From Inquilinus sp. Marseille-Q2685 (GTDB lineage: Bacteria; Pseudomonadota; Alphaproteobacteria; DSM-16000; Inquilinaceae): a stretch of DNA of 64,000 bases. The stretch lies in the NCBI RefSeq assembly GCF_916619195.1, contig NZ_CAKAKL010000009.1, forward strand, positions 62,001 through 126,000, given 5' to 3'. Of this stretch, positions 63,670-64,000 are shown piece after piece (position 1 is the first letter of the stretch; each line of letters opens with the position of its first letter). Position numbers and translations under genes: made by a program. The notes beneath the pieces were generated by a model. It was not told where the DNA came from, did no database searches, and saw only the letters and a list, made by a program, of their open reading frames with translations.

Positions 63670-64000
63670 TCAGGCGGCCCGGCCGAAGGCGGGCTCCACC
63701 GGCATCGGGTCCGGCCGCTCGCAGCGGCTCTCGATCTCGATCGGCCGGCCCTCGCGGCCGGACCGCTCCACCGCTTCCATCACCTCAAGCACATGGAAGG
63801 CCAGCTCGGCATTGGCGCGGTGCGGCCGGCCGGTGCGGATGGCATGGGCCAGGTCGGCGACGCCGATGATCCGGTAGTTGCCGTCGCCGTAGGCGTGGCC
63901 GGTCGCCTCGGCCTTCCACTCGGTGCGGTCGACCGAGACCAGCACCTCGCCGCCGAAGGTGTTCGGGTCCGGCACGCTCAGTGACGCGGTCTCGCCATAG
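63670..64000 (-). CDS. Gfo/Idh/MocA family oxidoreductase (C-terminal part)
   Basis: Incomplete: only the last about 110 residues lie in the window. The segment (NYRIIGVADLAHAIRTGRPHRANAELAFHVLEVMEAVERSGREG) is typical of the end of Gfo/Idh/MocA dehydrogenases, where the ADLAHAI(R)xGRxHRA helix closes the substrate domain. Probably a ThuB-like sugar oxidoreductase given the adjacent thuA. Confidence 0.8.
   Translation of the reverse strand, partial: YGETASLSVPDPNTFGGEVLVSVDRTEWKAEATGHAYGDGNYRIIGVADLAHAIRTGRPHRANAELAFHVLEVMEAVERSGREGRPIEIESRCERPDPMPVEPAFGRAA

Overview
This 64 kb window is high-GC, densely coding chromosome from an alphaproteobacterium, most likely of the Rhodospirillales/Azospirillales type (Inquilinus- or Azospirillum-like). 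That placement is inference. It rests on the RegB/RegA redox pair, an alphaproteobacterial Fur, the sucCD/sucAB arrangement, paired ExoD proteins, class III cyclases fused to TPR or ferredoxin domains, and MocR regulators. No rRNA, tRNA, CRISPR array, integrase, transposase or phage gene was recognised, so the region reads as chromosomal core plus lineage-specific genes.

Layout. 1-2.2 kb: isoquinoline 1-oxidoreductase-type molybdoenzyme genes (iorA and the start of iorB) under a TetR regulator with two matching palindromic operators, plus a secreted protein of unknown function. 2.2-8.9 kb: TCA-cycle genes sucC-sucD, then, after a strong hairpin terminator, sucA-sucB. 9-13.5 kb: a glutathione S-transferase and two tandem secreted M28 peptidases with PA domains, duplicated together with their leaders. 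13.5-19.3 kb: the ugpBAEC glycerol-3-phosphate importer with glpK. 19.4-23.1 kb: recX, nhaA, a lipid kinase, a CueR-type copper regulator, and copy 1 of a roughly 260-bp multi-stem repeat. 23.2-28.6 kb: a MarR regulator with two operators facing cupin, VOC and DUF899 genes; LysR facing PhzF and RidA. 28.6-32.2 kb: regB-regA, divergent from an ABC-2 exporter. 32.2-38.4 kb: ExoD, YkgJ, small proteins, a threonine dehydratase-like enzyme divergent from a MocR regulator, an LEA lipoprotein, a cupin and a YciI protein. 38.6-49.7 kb: macAB, a cyclase-TPR protein, cobT, a Nudix hydrolase, a Na/Pi transporter, a carbon-nitrogen hydrolase, and TetR and LuxR regulators. 49.9-52.1 kb: a glycine/aspartate-rich RTX protein built of near-identical 97-residue repeats. 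52.6-64 kb: a MATE exporter behind a possible leader peptide and hairpin, cobS-cobC, a SYLF lipoprotein, a sulfite-oxidase-fold enzyme, a large MscS channel, copy 2 of the multi-stem repeat, fur, a membrane/ferredoxin/adenylate cyclase fusion, a second ExoD, and thuA with a Gfo/Idh/MocA oxidoreductase.

The most unusual signal is the repeat at 22383-22636 and 59520-59787 (inverted relative to each other). Both copies fold on paper into the same set of stems. Their loop sequences are nearly identical, while the outer stem and one inner stem have entirely different sequences that are still complementary within each copy. This is the covariation signature expected of a structured RNA or DNA element. 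In both copies the outer arm covers the ribosome binding site of the adjacent minus-strand gene. Other signals worth a second look are repeated operators (TetR, MarR, MocR), two genes that lack any ordinary start codon ahead of an obviously coding N-terminus (macA and the ferredoxin-cyclase), and the conserved leaders and upstream motifs of the paired peptidases.
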